A stretch of DNA of 64,000 nucleotides, from positions 45,800,884-45,864,883 of the forward strand of contig NW_026262712.1 in NCBI RefSeq assembly GCF_021869535.1, given 5' to 3'. A model generated the notes under the pieces. That model had not been told where the DNA came from, ran no database searches, and saw only the letters and a list, made by a program, of their open reading frames with translations. A program made the translations under genes and the position numbers. Numbering within the stretch: the stretch's first letter is position 1; each line of letters starts with the position of its first letter. This stretch comes from Mytilus californianus (lineage: Eukaryota > Mollusca > Bivalvia > Mytilida > Mytilidae). Below, piece by piece: positions 12,458 through 28,651 of the stretch.

Positions 12458-12670
12458 GATATTGGACCATAATAGGTGAATGTCCAATTTAAAATTTTTA
12501 AGTTCTTAGACCACATTCATTCTGTGTCAGAAACCTATGCTGTGTCAAATATTTAATCACAATCCAAATTCAGAGCTGTATCAAGCTTGAATGTTGTGTC
12601 CATACTTGCCCCAACTGTTCAGGGTTCGACCTCTGCGGTCGTATCAAGCTGCGCCCTGCGGAGCATTTTA

Positions 12671-13281
12671 TTTCCAATGTGAATACTAATTTCTATGGTT
12701 TTTATGGCTCATATATATAACATGTTCATGATTAACAACATTAACAAGCCCTATGGCCCATGCAAGTAAACAACTTGACCGGTAAAAATATTTTACTGTA
12801 GAAGAAAAACTTCCTATTAATTGCATTGATATTACAAACCTCTTTTAAAAACTCTTAAGCACAGCTACTGGTGACTATCATAGTGGTCTATACATAGAAT
12901 GCTCTTCAGAGTATAAGGTCAAGAGTTTCAATCCTTGGCTTGGTCAAACCCTAAGACTTGAAAATTGAAATCTGCTGCTTTTCAGCAAAACATGTCAGAA
13001 TAAGAACAAAGACTGGATGACACAGAGACAGAGTAATTCATGTGTCCAGGCAGTGTGACATGTCTAAATGCGGCTACTTACATTGTTTCAGGTGACAGGT
13101 TCAAAATCTTACTACGGTATAAAGAACACTAACTACTGAGAAAATTTTTAAAAAATATTTTTTTATCATTTGTCCATATTAATAAATGGACTTGTTTTTA
13201 TTAACAGTTTGATACTGTGACATGATTATAAGTGTTTCTTTCCACCAATTGCAGTTCATTTAAAATTCTGACCCAATTGCA
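12671..13281. other. Gap with no gene or clear repeat
   Basis: Nothing recognised. This stretch lies upstream of the first LIX1 exon found, but I see no exon with the required donor phase in it. Confidence 0.4.
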
Positions 13282-13640
13282 ATAGACTATGTTCATATTA
13301 CCGACTTTTGACTCCGGATTTTATAATTTTTCGACAGGTTACACCTACTCTATGGTAGGACATCCTAGTACTTGGTCAGGTAGGAGCAACCAAAAGAAGT
13401 AAAATCAAACACATAATTGGTGCAATTTGGAGGAAAAGTTAACTGTTTCTGATGATTTTGTTGTGTATAGAAAACATTAAAAAAACAGTTTTCCCCAAAA
13501 ATTTTACCGATTGTAAGCTTGATTTTACTTCTTTAAGTTGCTCATACTCGACCAAGTACCAGGATGTCCTTGTAAAAAGTAGGTAACCTGTCAAAAAAAT
13601 ATAAATTTCGGAGTCACAAGTAGGTAATATGAAAGTATAG
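13282..13640. mobile_element. MITE-like unit with inverted arms of about 145 bp
   Basis: The left arm starts atagactatgttcatattacc and runs through gacaggttac, aggacatcct, gtacttggtc and agaagtaaaatcaa. The right half (about 13500-13640) is its reverse complement, ending ggtaatatgaaagtatag. A related copy with the same ends is in a tektin intron at 54294-54520. No coding content. Confidence 0.8.
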
Positions 13641-13846
13641 AAATAAGGAGATGTGGTATGATTGCCAATGAGACAACTATCCAACAAAGTTCAAATGAAG
13701 TAGTCTATTTGTTTTATTAATTCAAACTGTTCAAGGGACATTCACCCCTTGTCATCATCATCATCCAAAAGCATGATATTTTATACGTTAATGTACTAAA
13801 AGAAAGATGGTAAGCATTACTGTTCCTACATTTAAACTGTGATTAA

Positions 13847-19073
<5,227 letters not shown>

Positions 19074-22000
19074 TATTGTCATTTCTCTGTATTAGGACGG
19101 CATGTACTCATATTTAACTCTATGCAGACTTTTCTTTTTCGGGAGTTACCAGTTTCCATACTTGTATACAAAGATTTTGGACTCAATAACAATGAAAACT
19201 GGTGTCATGTGTAAGATCATTTCCATTGTATAAGTATAAGATTATAAATATGGATGCAAAATTCATATCAGTTAACCTGTAATTTGTAAACAATTACTTC
19301 AGTAATACTTCGAACAAGATAATATAACTATACATGTACTATGATAATTTTAGGAATCAGTTGTAGAAAGAGTTATAAGAGATGCAACAATATGCCTGCT
19401 ATAATAATTTAAAATGTTTGTACAATAGCATGTTACCATTTCCACTACATTACAATCGTAAATTTTGATATTTTCTATATATATATATATCGCCCATTTA
19501 GTCACGCAAAAACATGAGCTTTAGTATGAAAAATTCAGTAAATTGTTCATTCCTTAGACTGGGAAAAATCAAAATAGTTGATTGCATGTTATTAATTAAT
19601 AAATGGTTCTTTCACAGATCAGTACAGTAATCAACAAAAAAATTATTTCTTATTGAATTGTGCAATTTATTTTCATCAGAAAAAAATGAAATTAAAACAG
19701 CCAGTCTCTGGCCACTGTTTTAGGGCAAAATCTTTAGCCATTTTCATAGGGGTGGAAGGTATGCTGTGTTTTGAAGTAGGATGAAAATAATAAGATCTAT
19801 TGTAATATGTAAATCATAGAATCCCAGAAATTTTCACAATAATATCAAATCAAACAATTCTTTTTTAACAATTATTTGTAGAATATCAAAATCCTTTGTT
19901 TCATTATGGTACTTTAAGAGGCATATCTGTAATATAATAAGTTTGATTATTTCACATGAAAAAGTGGCATATATGGAAGATATTTAGTAGCAATGCATTT
20001 ATTTTGTCCATTTATGAACTTAGTTGTCTTGTTAAATAACATTTCTAGTCTTTTGTGGTACTTAAATCTCTTAGTTGGAAAGATTTTTTTTATAAATACA
20101 TAGATATAAAAATCTTTCAAAGCAGAAGAAGAATTAGTATAAGTACTGTTAATAGCTATGAATGGTATATCTTATTAGATGAGAGAGACTCATGAATAGT
20201 AGTAAGAAAACATGTTTTATATAAATTTAGCCATATGAGGTGGCAGTTTTTGCAAAAACTGTCAACATACTTACAATACATACCTCATTTGTATATATAT
20301 GTGAGCATTATTCATATTTTCTATGCATTAACCACTCATGTACAGTTTCAATGCAAATCATGATACAATGTTCTAATATAGATAAAAGTCTGCTTCTATA
20401 CAACAGTATTTGTTTATTTTCTACAATATAGATCCTATAAATCAGCCATATATAGGCAAACATGACATTTTCCATTTTATTATTTGTTTTTGTTTAATTA
20501 TTAACTTAAAATGTACTGTTTTTGCTGCTTTTGACGCACATAAGTTTAATAAAAAAGATCCAACCAATTTAGCAATGTTTTGGAATAATTGTGAAGAAGC
20601 AAATTGAAATAGAAACTTTTTGGTACTCTGACCTAATGTTGACCTCTAGATGTTGTTTTGTATTTTTTGTGTCATTTGATTGTTGGCTCTATGACAGTCA
20701 TTTTGGGGTAATTTAAGGGTAAATTGTCATTTAATCATTTTAGCTTTCATTTTTTCCTAAAAGTAGCTTTAATTTGTCAGTCAGTTAGAAAACTGTTAAG
20801 ATATTAACAAATTTTTTCAATACTTTACCAGAATTTAGAACTCATAAAAAAATGTTTGAAAAAGTGCAGTTTTAGTTTTAGTATCAAGTATAGTGCTTCT
20901 AATATTATATTCATCATAATGTTTTATTCTAAAAATAAATAAGCTTATTCATCGCTTTGCAAGAAATGTTAACAAGTCAAAAATTGTCCTGATGAGTATT
21001 GCCTGGGAATTTTCATGCTTTTTGAAGAATGTGTTGTGCATTTATATATTATTTAGATTGATATTACTTGTAAGAGCAAGACTATATGTATGTAGTATCT
21101 TATTGTGGTGAATGCAAGTTTAGTTTCAATTTAAGCTGATGCAAATACACATCCTTTTATCTACACTTTGCTTACAAGAATTGGTCAATTCTCCATTCTA
21201 TTTTTTATTTTGATAATCACCAATGAAATTTCTGCATCCAATGTTTTGAAGGTGTTCAATACTACAGCATGTACTGAGAATCCCTAAAAAGTATTCAGAC
21301 AGAAAGTAAATGGAGCAATGTCAGATTCTTGTAAGAGAAGCATGGACATACGATTTGTATTTTATGAGAGGAAATTACAGTAGTTTTAATTTTACTAAAC
21401 AAATAAGAAACTCTTGTTTTTTTATGGCATAGAACTAGATAAAAATAAAAATCATTCATAAGACAGGAATATTTTATATATTAATAAAAAAAGACGTGAC
21501 AAAGGTGTACCCAAGGAGGATGGGTTATATAAAGTTACATGGTTTGTTGATTTTACCCCAGTATTTGATACTAGGAAATGTCAGAACAAAAATAAAAACC
21601 AGATAACATATCATAGCATGTCATATGGAAAGAAAAATGAACAAAAATTGTATATATACAAGTCACATTTTTGCTGCAGATCAGGGATTTTGCTTACAGA
21701 GATATATTTGGGACCGTTTCATCTTTGATATTTTGATGGCAGCAGCACATCAGAAAAATGTGAAAACAAAAAGATATAAATAGTTATAGAAAAACAACAA
21801 AAATGGAAAACTTCTAAAAAGAAAAGTTCCCAGAAGCAAATCATGAAAATAACATTTCACAAAAATTCTTTGATATACAATATAATTGGTCCTACTTTGA
21901 GTTCATAATTTGATAAGCAAATGTTATGATTTTTTGCAATTGAGATAAGATGCTATGTGATATGGTGTTTTATAAAGATCCTATTGACAGCTTCAGATCT

Positions 22001-22880
22001 TTGTATATAATATAGGTTGATCAAAAGATTTAGACACTTAGTTTGAGTCAGACGAACAACATTTAACATGCCTAGTGAGGGGTAATCATTCCTAGAAAGC
22101 ATGAGTAAATGTATATTATTTGATGAATGAATTTTATACAAAACAAAAGTTATCCTTTCTTTGTCTCATATTCATATTTTGCTGTTTATTTGGAATCCTT
22201 TATTTTTATATTGATGTCGCTATTTATTGTATATTTTTTATATTATGTATATATCATAACTTTGTACTACTTTTTCATGCAAAACCTCTTTTAACTTCAT
22301 ACTTAGTGCAATATTAAAATATTTGTTGTGTAAATATGTGGATAAAATTTGTGTCTCCTAGCTAAGGTTGTATAAAAGTCTTTCATTCAGCCTTTGTAGC
22401 TAAATATACTGTATCAGTTTTCAACAAAATCCAGAGGGAATATAAGATTTTTAAACAAATATTCAATTGATATTAGAAAAAAAATGTTTAAATACAGAAC
22501 TCTTAATGCTAGTATACACATGAATTGAGAAAAACCTAGAAAATAGATAACATTTTTCTTCATATGTAAAAACTATTTGCTTTAAAGGAAAACCATCATG
22601 ATATATACTATCTTTTTATCTATAAATTTCCTTATTCAGATTTGGACTGAAAAATAAGATAATTGAAATGCAATTTAAATTTGAGCACCAAAAGGATACA
22701 TCTTATAATATCTCTTTCTAAAAAGCAAAAAAATAATTTTTCTTTCCCTGTATCTGCACTTGAGTAAGATTTCAATAGAAATCAATTTGTCAATTTCCCT
22801 GACATACTCAACCAAGAATGTCAACTATTAAATTCAGTGTAAAACTTTATTGTGGTAAGGGAGATAATCCTCTCTATTAA
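19074..22880 (+). other. LIX1 3' untranslated and downstream region
   Basis: An AT-rich stretch of 3.8 kb almost free of the repeats that crowd its surroundings, which would fit a long 3' UTR, but the end of the transcript cannot be fixed. A first AATAAA is at 19598-19603; more occur near 20930-20940. ORFs here are chance sequence. Confidence 0.4.
19598..19603 (+). terminator. Candidate LIX1 polyadenylation signal
   Basis: AATAAA, 525 bases after the LIX1 stop. Other AATAAA motifs occur further on, so the choice is uncertain. Confidence 0.35.
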
Positions 22881-22898
22881 ATGACTTACCTAAGCTTA

Positions 22899-23061
22899 AA
22901 GGTACAGGGGTGGATCCAATCATTTTTAAAAGGGGGGTTCCCAACCCAGGATAAAGGGAGGGTTCCAACTATATGTCCCCATTCAAATGCATTGATCGTC
23001 CAAAAAAAAGGGGGGGGGGGGGTCCAACCCCCCCACCCCCCTGGATCCACCACTGAGGTAC
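22899..23061. mobile_element. MITE-like unit with ggatcca ends
   Basis: AGGTAC stands on both sides (22900-22905 and 23056-23061). Inside, caggggtggatcca and tggatccaccactg form short inverted ends. The middle has ggggggttcccaaccc, atgtccccattcaaatgc and a G-run. This is a widespread bivalve repeat. The flanking AGGTAC is probably the target duplication. Confidence 0.75.
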
Positions 23062-23815
23062 ATCTAATGGTAGTTATAACTATTAAGAACAGCTAGGTTA
23101 TTCAAGACCAACAGTAACAAGAATCAACCTTTCATACAGTAATTTTAAATATAAAACAGTTATCAGGTTGAAAGACACTTCTGTTGTTTTTTGCTGTTTT
23201 TTTTATGTAACTGTTTCTTTTGATGTTTATATATTCACATATATATTTAGTTTATATCATGGCATAATATGAAACCATCAGAGTAACTAACAGAATCAAA
23301 TAAAAATATCTTGCCAAATTTTTGTATTTTATTTCATTAGTACATCTTTATCAGCAGTGTATATGTTCGTTCATCGTTCATTGGTCAATGTTAAGTTTGC
23401 TGTTTGGAGTGTCTTAGATACTATAAGCAAATTTGTCAATGTCTATATTTGGTGTATAAAATGATGAATTAAGTAATTGGTAAACTATATTTATTGTATG
23501 GAATGATTGCAAGGTGAACATGTCTGTCTGGTAGGGTTAATCCTAGACATCATTTTTACAGTTTATTGTAAATATTAAGATTTCATGGCTGAGTTATGTT
23601 TGCTAGATAATAAATAAGCAGTAGAACTATATTTGGTGCATGAAATCATTAAATGGTGTACATATCTCTTTGGCAGTTTTCATCTGACCTCGGGTTTGAC
23701 TTCAATTTCATTGATTATTGGTCAGCTTTGAGTTATGGTGGTAAGGTCTGTTTCTTAGGTACTATTAGTATTAGCTTTAATTTATTTGGTGTATGAAATG
23801 ATTGTAAGGTTTAAA

Positions 23816-24034
23816 TATAAAAAAGGAGATGTGGTGTGATTGTCTATGAGACAACTATCCACCAGAGGCTAAACAATGTGGATGTAAGCAACTATAGGTC
23901 ACGACACAACCATCAACAATGAGCATAACCAATATGGTGTAGTAAGATATAAAAGGCCCAGACATGACAAAATGTAAAATATTTCAAGTGAGAAAAACTA
24001 ACTGCCTGATTAATGACAAACCAACAAACTAAAT
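23816..24034 (+). repeat. Mussel 'gagacaactatccacc' repeat copy
   Basis: Contains aaaaggagatgtggtgtgat, gagacaactatccaccag, a gatgtaagcaactataggtc part and cccagacatgac. It is the same family as 298-375 but longer. Confidence 0.8.
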
Positions 24035-24042
24035 TTAAAAAA

Positions 24043-24840
24043 TATTCGTAAGGGTTCCGGGGAACCCAGTGTCTCGCCTACTTTTGCTGTTGTCTATGTT
24101 TTCAGTGTGATAGGGGAATGCACATAATAGATTTACAGTTAATGAAATAAAAGTTTTAAATTTATGAAAAAAGTTATGCCTGTAAAAAATGAAGACAATC
24201 AAATCTATAGATTTATAAAAGAGTTGAAACATAAATTTATTGAATGAACAAATGATAAAGAAGATAAATTTTACATTTTCCTCTAGATACTATATTTTGA
24301 TTGTAAGAAGCTTCTGTCCAAGTTTGGTAAAAATCCAGGATGGTTTATGAATCTAATAAATGTTTTAAAAACTTTAACTGCAGACTGTATGTAATTGTTA
24401 ACTGGAAGAAAAACTAAGTCCATATACGTAAAAACAGGAAATAAATTTTTACAAAATTTCCTTCTAGATACTAGCTTTTGATCATAAACAAGCTTCTGTC
24501 CAAGTTTGGTACAAATCCAGGATAGTATAAGAAAGTTATTAAAATTTTGAAAACTTTTACCACAGAGTGAATGTAATGTTAACTGGCAGAAAAACTAAGT
24601 CCATTTATAAGTAAAATACGGATAAACAGGATTTTTTTTTTTACAAAATTTACTTCTGGATACTATCTTATGATCATAAACAAGCTTCTGTCCAAGTTTG
24701 GTAGAAATCCAGGATAGTTTAAGAAAGTAATTAAAATTTCAAAAACTTTAACCACAGAGTGAATATTTGTGGACGCCGCCGCCGACAGAATGTAGGATTG
24801 CTATGTCTCGCTTTTGCGACAAAAGTCGCAGGCTCGACAA
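24043..24840 (-). mobile_element. Second copy of the 190-bp-core element, reverse strand
   Basis: Reverse-strand counterpart of 3877-4722. The palindrome gggttccggggaaccc is at 24052-24067, followed by three to four core units (cagagtgaatgtaatg; cttctgtccaagtttggta). The other end has the cgccgccgccgac stretch and the hairpin cgcttttgcgacaaaagtcg near 24810-24830. It has no ORF. Confidence 0.8.
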
Positions 24841-25273
24841 AAAAGACAAATAACAACCTGTATCTTGAAGGGTTTATCTGCCCTTTCCTCATTTTAATTG
24901 TTCATTTGTAAATGTTAAGATTTCATGATAAGGTCCATGTCTTAGATACTATAAGCATTAGTGTATGGAATGATTGTAAACTAGTAAAGTGTACATGTCA
25001 GTATGACAGGGTTCATCTGACCTTGCACACATTTATTAATAATGATTAAAGTTTTTTGATACTTGTAGTAAAACCTTTATCTGAAAGGCTTTCAATATAA
25101 ATTCAATCATGATTAGTAAAACAGGCGAGACATTTCAGCATGTGCACTCTTGTGTTAAATTTGGATAAAAAATGATGAAAGCTAGGATCGACCCTTCCCC
25201 CCTCTTTTCCTGGTGTAACTCCATTGAATCTCTCCTTTAAATATTCTAAATTTGCACCTGCACATGGTATCTA

Positions 25274-25862
25274 CTAAAGGAGTAAATTCGGTTAGTGCCA
25301 TATTTGGCCCCGATTATTAATTTTAATGTTTCAAGATATAAAATGTTTTACGTTGATTAAAAGACATGTGAGAAAGTTAAATATAACTATTTTATTCAAT
25401 GTTCGTTTTTAAAGGGTTGATTTTTAAATCCCAAATAGGTCACAAATAGAGATTTTTTTCGAAATTTGACAAAATCAGCCAGATTTCAACCGAGTTAAAG
25501 CCTAGGAAACATAGAGCGCAGGCGTCAACAAACTAAATATTCAAGTTAGACATGTAAAATGACATAACAAACATTATTTTAAAAGCTTTTTTTCTGTCGA
25601 AGTATGCACGCTATGTTTCCTGTCCAAAAATCAATGGAAATTGACCCGTTTTCATTGAATATTCGTTGAAAATCAAAATGAGTGCTATTTGTGACATCAT
25701 GAATAGAACACAAGTATGTAAATTTTCAACAAAAAAACATATTTCCTATCTAGTCACTGTATTAGCTATGATTCATTGTAATATTGGTCAATACATCCCC
25801 AATTTGAAATATTAGCTAAAAATAAGGGCCATTTTAGGGCCTTATCAAACCTACTCCTTTGA
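25274..25862. mobile_element. MITE-like unit with aaaggagta ends
   Basis: The left end, ctaaaggagtaaattcgg...atatttggcccc, is mirrored by the right end, agggccattttagggcc...tactcctttg. The inverted similarity covers about 45 bases and is imperfect. No coding sequence. The region between looks non-coding. Confidence 0.6.
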
Positions 25863-26643
25863 ATTCAAATTGAAATGGATTATCCTGCAAGACAATTTTT
25901 TTTCAGAATTATGCTGGATGAATTAAGGCTGTAATATGACTGCTAACAGAGTGACTGAGTCTCAAGTTGTCAGGAAGTTGTCTCGTTTACCCCTCATCTC
26001 TCTTTTATATATATATATGAATGAAATACCAGAATTTACCTTTTTCAATGCAATAATTGAAAATAATATTCACAAATTTCAAGTTAAGGAACTTTACTAT
26101 GACTGACCTCAGTTAATTTCCAATTGAAATAATGATGCTTGCAAAACAATGACTTGTATATGTAAGTGACATCAAATTGTTTCTGTTGTGTAAATTTTTT
26201 CTGCAGAACAATATGGTCACTGTAAAAGTGATCGAGTGTAACTATCAATAAAATTAAACTTAACCCGAATAATTCAGTCGTTATATTCCGCTGGTGTATG
26301 GTAGCTACATTTGTGGGAGAGTGAGAGATGATCATGGGCAGGGAATGAATTATTCAGGTTAAAAAGACAACTAAATTATGATTTCAGGGATAGTTTTTGA
26401 ATACCCTTAAATTTCCCTCTTACTGATTTAAATTGAACAGTCATATGTTGATTGTTTCAAATGTTTGTCTGGTAATGTTCGCAAATACTGAGTCATTTGG
26501 TTTAACATTCAAATTATGTTATGTAGAATTTTCAATCTGGTTCAAGTGTTATGAAAAAGAAACTGAAGACTATAATAACTGTTGTGATTTGGTCAAAGTG
26601 AAAGTGAAAGTAGAGTTGTCTTTCTTTGGTCAATGTCATTTTG
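25863..26643. other. SLY1 upstream region
   Basis: No gene seen. A short (ta)n tract is at about 26010-26020. ORFs here have no family resemblance. The proximal 100 bases before the SLY1 start are less AT-rich and probably hold the transcription start. Confidence 0.45.
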
Positions 26644-26651
26644 CCACGTCA
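26644..26651 (+). promoter_or_regulatory. CREB3L/CrebA or XBP1/ATF6-like site before SLY1
   Basis: CCACGTCA within tgccacgtcaac, 27 bases before the ATG; the reverse complement is TGACGTGG. This matches the core bound by XBP1/ATF6 and the CrebA/CREB3L family, which drive secretory-pathway genes. SLY1 is such a gene, so the site makes sense, but it could lie inside the 5' UTR and be chance. Confidence 0.4.
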
Positions 26652-26677
26652 ACCTCCAGGTGGCAGTAACAACAAAC

Positions 26678-28582
26678 ATGGCTTCCATTAGGGAGAAACA
26701 AGTTCTTGCTCTGAAACGAATGCTTAATTTTAACACCCCTCCAACAAAATCAAGCTCAGCAGAGCCACAATGGAAAGTGCTCGTCTATGATAGGTTTGGT
26801 CAAGACATAATTTCGCCATTACTGACCGTCAAAGAACTCCGCGAGTTGGGAGTAACTCTTCACTTGAATCTTCATTCTGACCGGGATTCTATTCCAGATG
26901 TTCCGGCTATTTATTTTGTTTTACCAACTGATGACAACATAAGAAGAATATGTCAAGACATTCAGAACCAACTGTATGACTCATATTACATGAATTTCAT
27001 ATCTGCTATTTCTAGACAGAAACTTGAAGACATTGCCCAAACAGCTATTCAATGCGATTGTGTTCAACAGGTTTCTAAAGTTTTTGATCAATATTTGAAC
27101 TTTATTTCATTAGAAGAAGACATGTTCACCCTAAGAAATCTTGACAAAGAACTTTCATATTATGAAATAAACAAAGGTGATGTCAAAGACACTGAAATGG
27201 AACAAATCATGGATACTATTGTTGATAGTTTGTTTTCCGTTTTTGTAACACTGGGTACAGTGCCCATCATTTGCTGTCCAAGAGGTAATGCTGCAGAAAT
27301 GGTTGCAGAGAAATTGGACAAAAAGTTGAGAGAGAATCTAAGAGATGCGAGGAACAGCTTTTTTACTACAGACAATATACAGGCTGGACAATTTAGTTTT
27401 CAAAGGCCATTATTAGTTTTGCTGGATCGAAATCTTGATTTAGCCACCATGCTTCACCATACATGGACATACCAAGCATTAGCACATGATGTATTCAACC
27501 TTCTCCTGAACAGAGTAGAAATAGAAGAATCTATAGAAGTCAAAGGTCCAGCTGGGAATATGATGACAAAAAAGAAAAAGAAAAGTTATGATCTGAATCC
27601 GTCTGATAGATTTTGGGAAAAAGAAAAGGGCAGTCCATTCCCGCAAGTTGCAGAAGCTGTCCAAGAACAGTTAGAAACCTACAAGACACATGAAGATGAA
27701 ATAAAGAAAATGAAATCTGCAATGGGTCTTGAGGGTGATGATGAAGTTGCATTCAGTATGATGAATGATACAACAGCTAAACTTACTTCAACAGTTAGCT
27801 CATTGCCAGAGTTACTGGAGATGAAGCGTTTGATTGACATGCACACTAACATTGCTACTGCTATGTTGGAACACATAAAGCACCGTAAACTGGATGTCTA
27901 TTTTGAAATGGAAGAAAAAATGATGAGCAAGGCACTTTTAGACAAATCGTTGATGGATATTATATCAGACCCTGATTTAGGAACACCGGAAGACAAAGTC
28001 AGAATTTTTATTATTGCACTCATCTGTGGTCCACCCATGAGTGATGCTGAAATTGATCAATATTGCGTAGCCTTGACAGGTGCTAACTGTGAGGTAGCAC
28101 CAATCTCGTTCATTCGTAGGTGGAGAGCTTATAATAAAATGAATGCAGCGCCAAGTCAATATGGAGGAGGTGGTACAACAACTGTAGGAATGTTTAACAA
28201 ATTAATGAATAAAAGTTCACAGTTTCTTATGGAAGGAGTTAAAAACTTGGTTATTAAAAGGCACAATTTGCCAGCCACAAGAATTGTGGATGGACTCATG
28301 GAGTCAAAGACATTGCAAGAAATTGAAGACTATCGATATTTTGACCCCAAACTTTTACGCTCAGATTCGTCATCAGTTCCTAGAAACAAATCCCCATTCC
28401 AAGAAGCTTATGTGTTTATGATCGGAGGTGGGAATTACATCGAATACCAAAATTTAATAGACTATGCCAAATCAAAATCATCTTCAAGTGCTGGACAAAA
28501 GAGAATTGTTTATGGGTGTAGTCAGCTTGTAAATGCAGCAAGATTTTTAGAACAGTTGGGTCATCTTGGCCAAGAAATGTAA
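26678..28582 (+). CDS. SCFD1: Sec1 family domain-containing protein 1 (SLY1), intronless
   Basis: An SM (Sec1/Munc18) protein that binds syntaxin-5 and promotes SNARE assembly in ER-Golgi traffic, acting in the cytosol at ER exit sites and Golgi membranes. The 634-codon frame has no breaks and is close to the usual length of about 640. Family landmarks: ASIREKQVLALKRMLNFN at the N-terminus, WKVLVYDRFGQDIISPLL, LHSDRDSIPDVPAIYFVLPT, YYMNFISAISR, LRENLRDARNS, AGQFSFQRPLLVLLDRN, HHTWTYQALAHDV, then a basic KKKKKSYDL linker (about 310-320), SSLPELLEMKRLIDMH, LDVYFEMEEKMMSK, FMIGGGNYIEYQNL and IVYGCSQL near the end. The ATG at 26678 has A at -3 and G at +4; an in-frame ATG at 26633 would add 15 residues that do not look like the family. 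The lack of any intron is odd for this gene in animals, suggesting a retrocopy or complete intron loss. There is no poly-A tract behind it. Confidence 0.97.
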   Translation: MASIREKQVLALKRMLNFNTPPTKSSSAEPQWKVLVYDRFGQDIISPLLTVKELRELGVTLHLNLHSDRDSIPDVPAIYFVLPTDDNIRRICQDIQNQLYDSYYMNFISAISRQKLEDIAQTAIQCDCVQQVSKVFDQYLNFISLEEDMFTLRNLDKELSYYEINKGDVKDTEMEQIMDTIVDSLFSVFVTLGTVPIICCPRGNAAEMVAEKLDKKLRENLRDARNSFFTTDNIQAGQFSFQRPLLVLLDRNLDLATMLHHTWTYQALAHDVFNLLLNRVEIEESIEVKGPAGNMMTKKKKKSYDLNPSDRFWEKEKGSPFPQVAEAVQEQLETYKTHEDEIKKMKSAMGLEGDDEVAFSMMNDTTAKLTSTVSSLPELLEMKRLIDMHTNIATAMLEHIKHRKLDVYFEMEEKMMSKALLDKSLMDIISDPDLGTPEDKVRIFIIALICGPPMSDAEIDQYCVALTGANCEVAPISFIRRWRAYNKMNAAPSQYGGGGTTTVGMFNKLMNKSSQFLMEGVKNLVIKRHNLPATRIVDGLMESKTLQEIEDYRYFDPKLLRSDSSSVPRNKSPFQEAYVFMIGGGNYIEYQNLIDYAKSKSSSSAGQKRIVYGCSQLVNAARFLEQLGHLGQEM

Positions 28583-28597
28583 ATTTATGGGGGGTTA

Positions 28598-28603
28598 AAT
28601 AAA
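28598..28603 (+). terminator. SLY1 polyadenylation signal
   Basis: AATAAA only 16 bases after the stop, followed by a T/G-rich tgtattgtg. If used, the 3' UTR is only about 35 bases. The next repeat begins some 50 bases further on. Confidence 0.6.
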
Positions 28604-28651
28604 TGTATTGTGAAATTAAATTTTAATTTATTCAGTTATTGTATTGAATCC

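Larger units (their letters stand above)
9807..12670 (+). mobile_element. 'tatacgaccgca' element, long copy with internal satellites
   Basis: Starts with a T-run and the hairpin atacgacc/ggtcgtat (about 9812-9847), then a (gtc)n-rich stretch (about 9850-9910). Units of about 162 bp then repeat caataacttgtg at about 10094, 10255 and 10418. After a G/T-run comes a 35-bp satellite (10693-10910) and an array of about 130-bp units (10972-12457). It ends at ctctgcggtcgtatcaag and a small GC-rich hairpin. The outer tacgaccgca and tgcggtcgta are inverted. Other copies are at 28652-29850 and 29853-31145. No transposition gene. Confidence 0.8.
23330..25065 (+). repeat. Bivalve tandem repeat (about 145-bp units) split by two insertions
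   Basis: Units carry gtatggaatgattg, catgtctgtctggtagggtt and ggttcatctgacc (about 23496, 23635 and 23791, resuming at 24846-25065 with gtgtatggaatgattg). The two halves are separated by a 'gccaatgagacaact' copy (23816-24034) and a hairpin element (24043-24840). Confidence 0.7.

Noticed and set aside
26633-26677. Upstream in-frame ATG for SLY1 (15 extra residues)
   Set aside because: The ATG at 26678 has a better context and matches the family N-terminus; the extra residues do not.
27160-28159. Minus-strand ORFs within SLY1
   Set aside because: Shadow frames of a strongly conserved coding exon.
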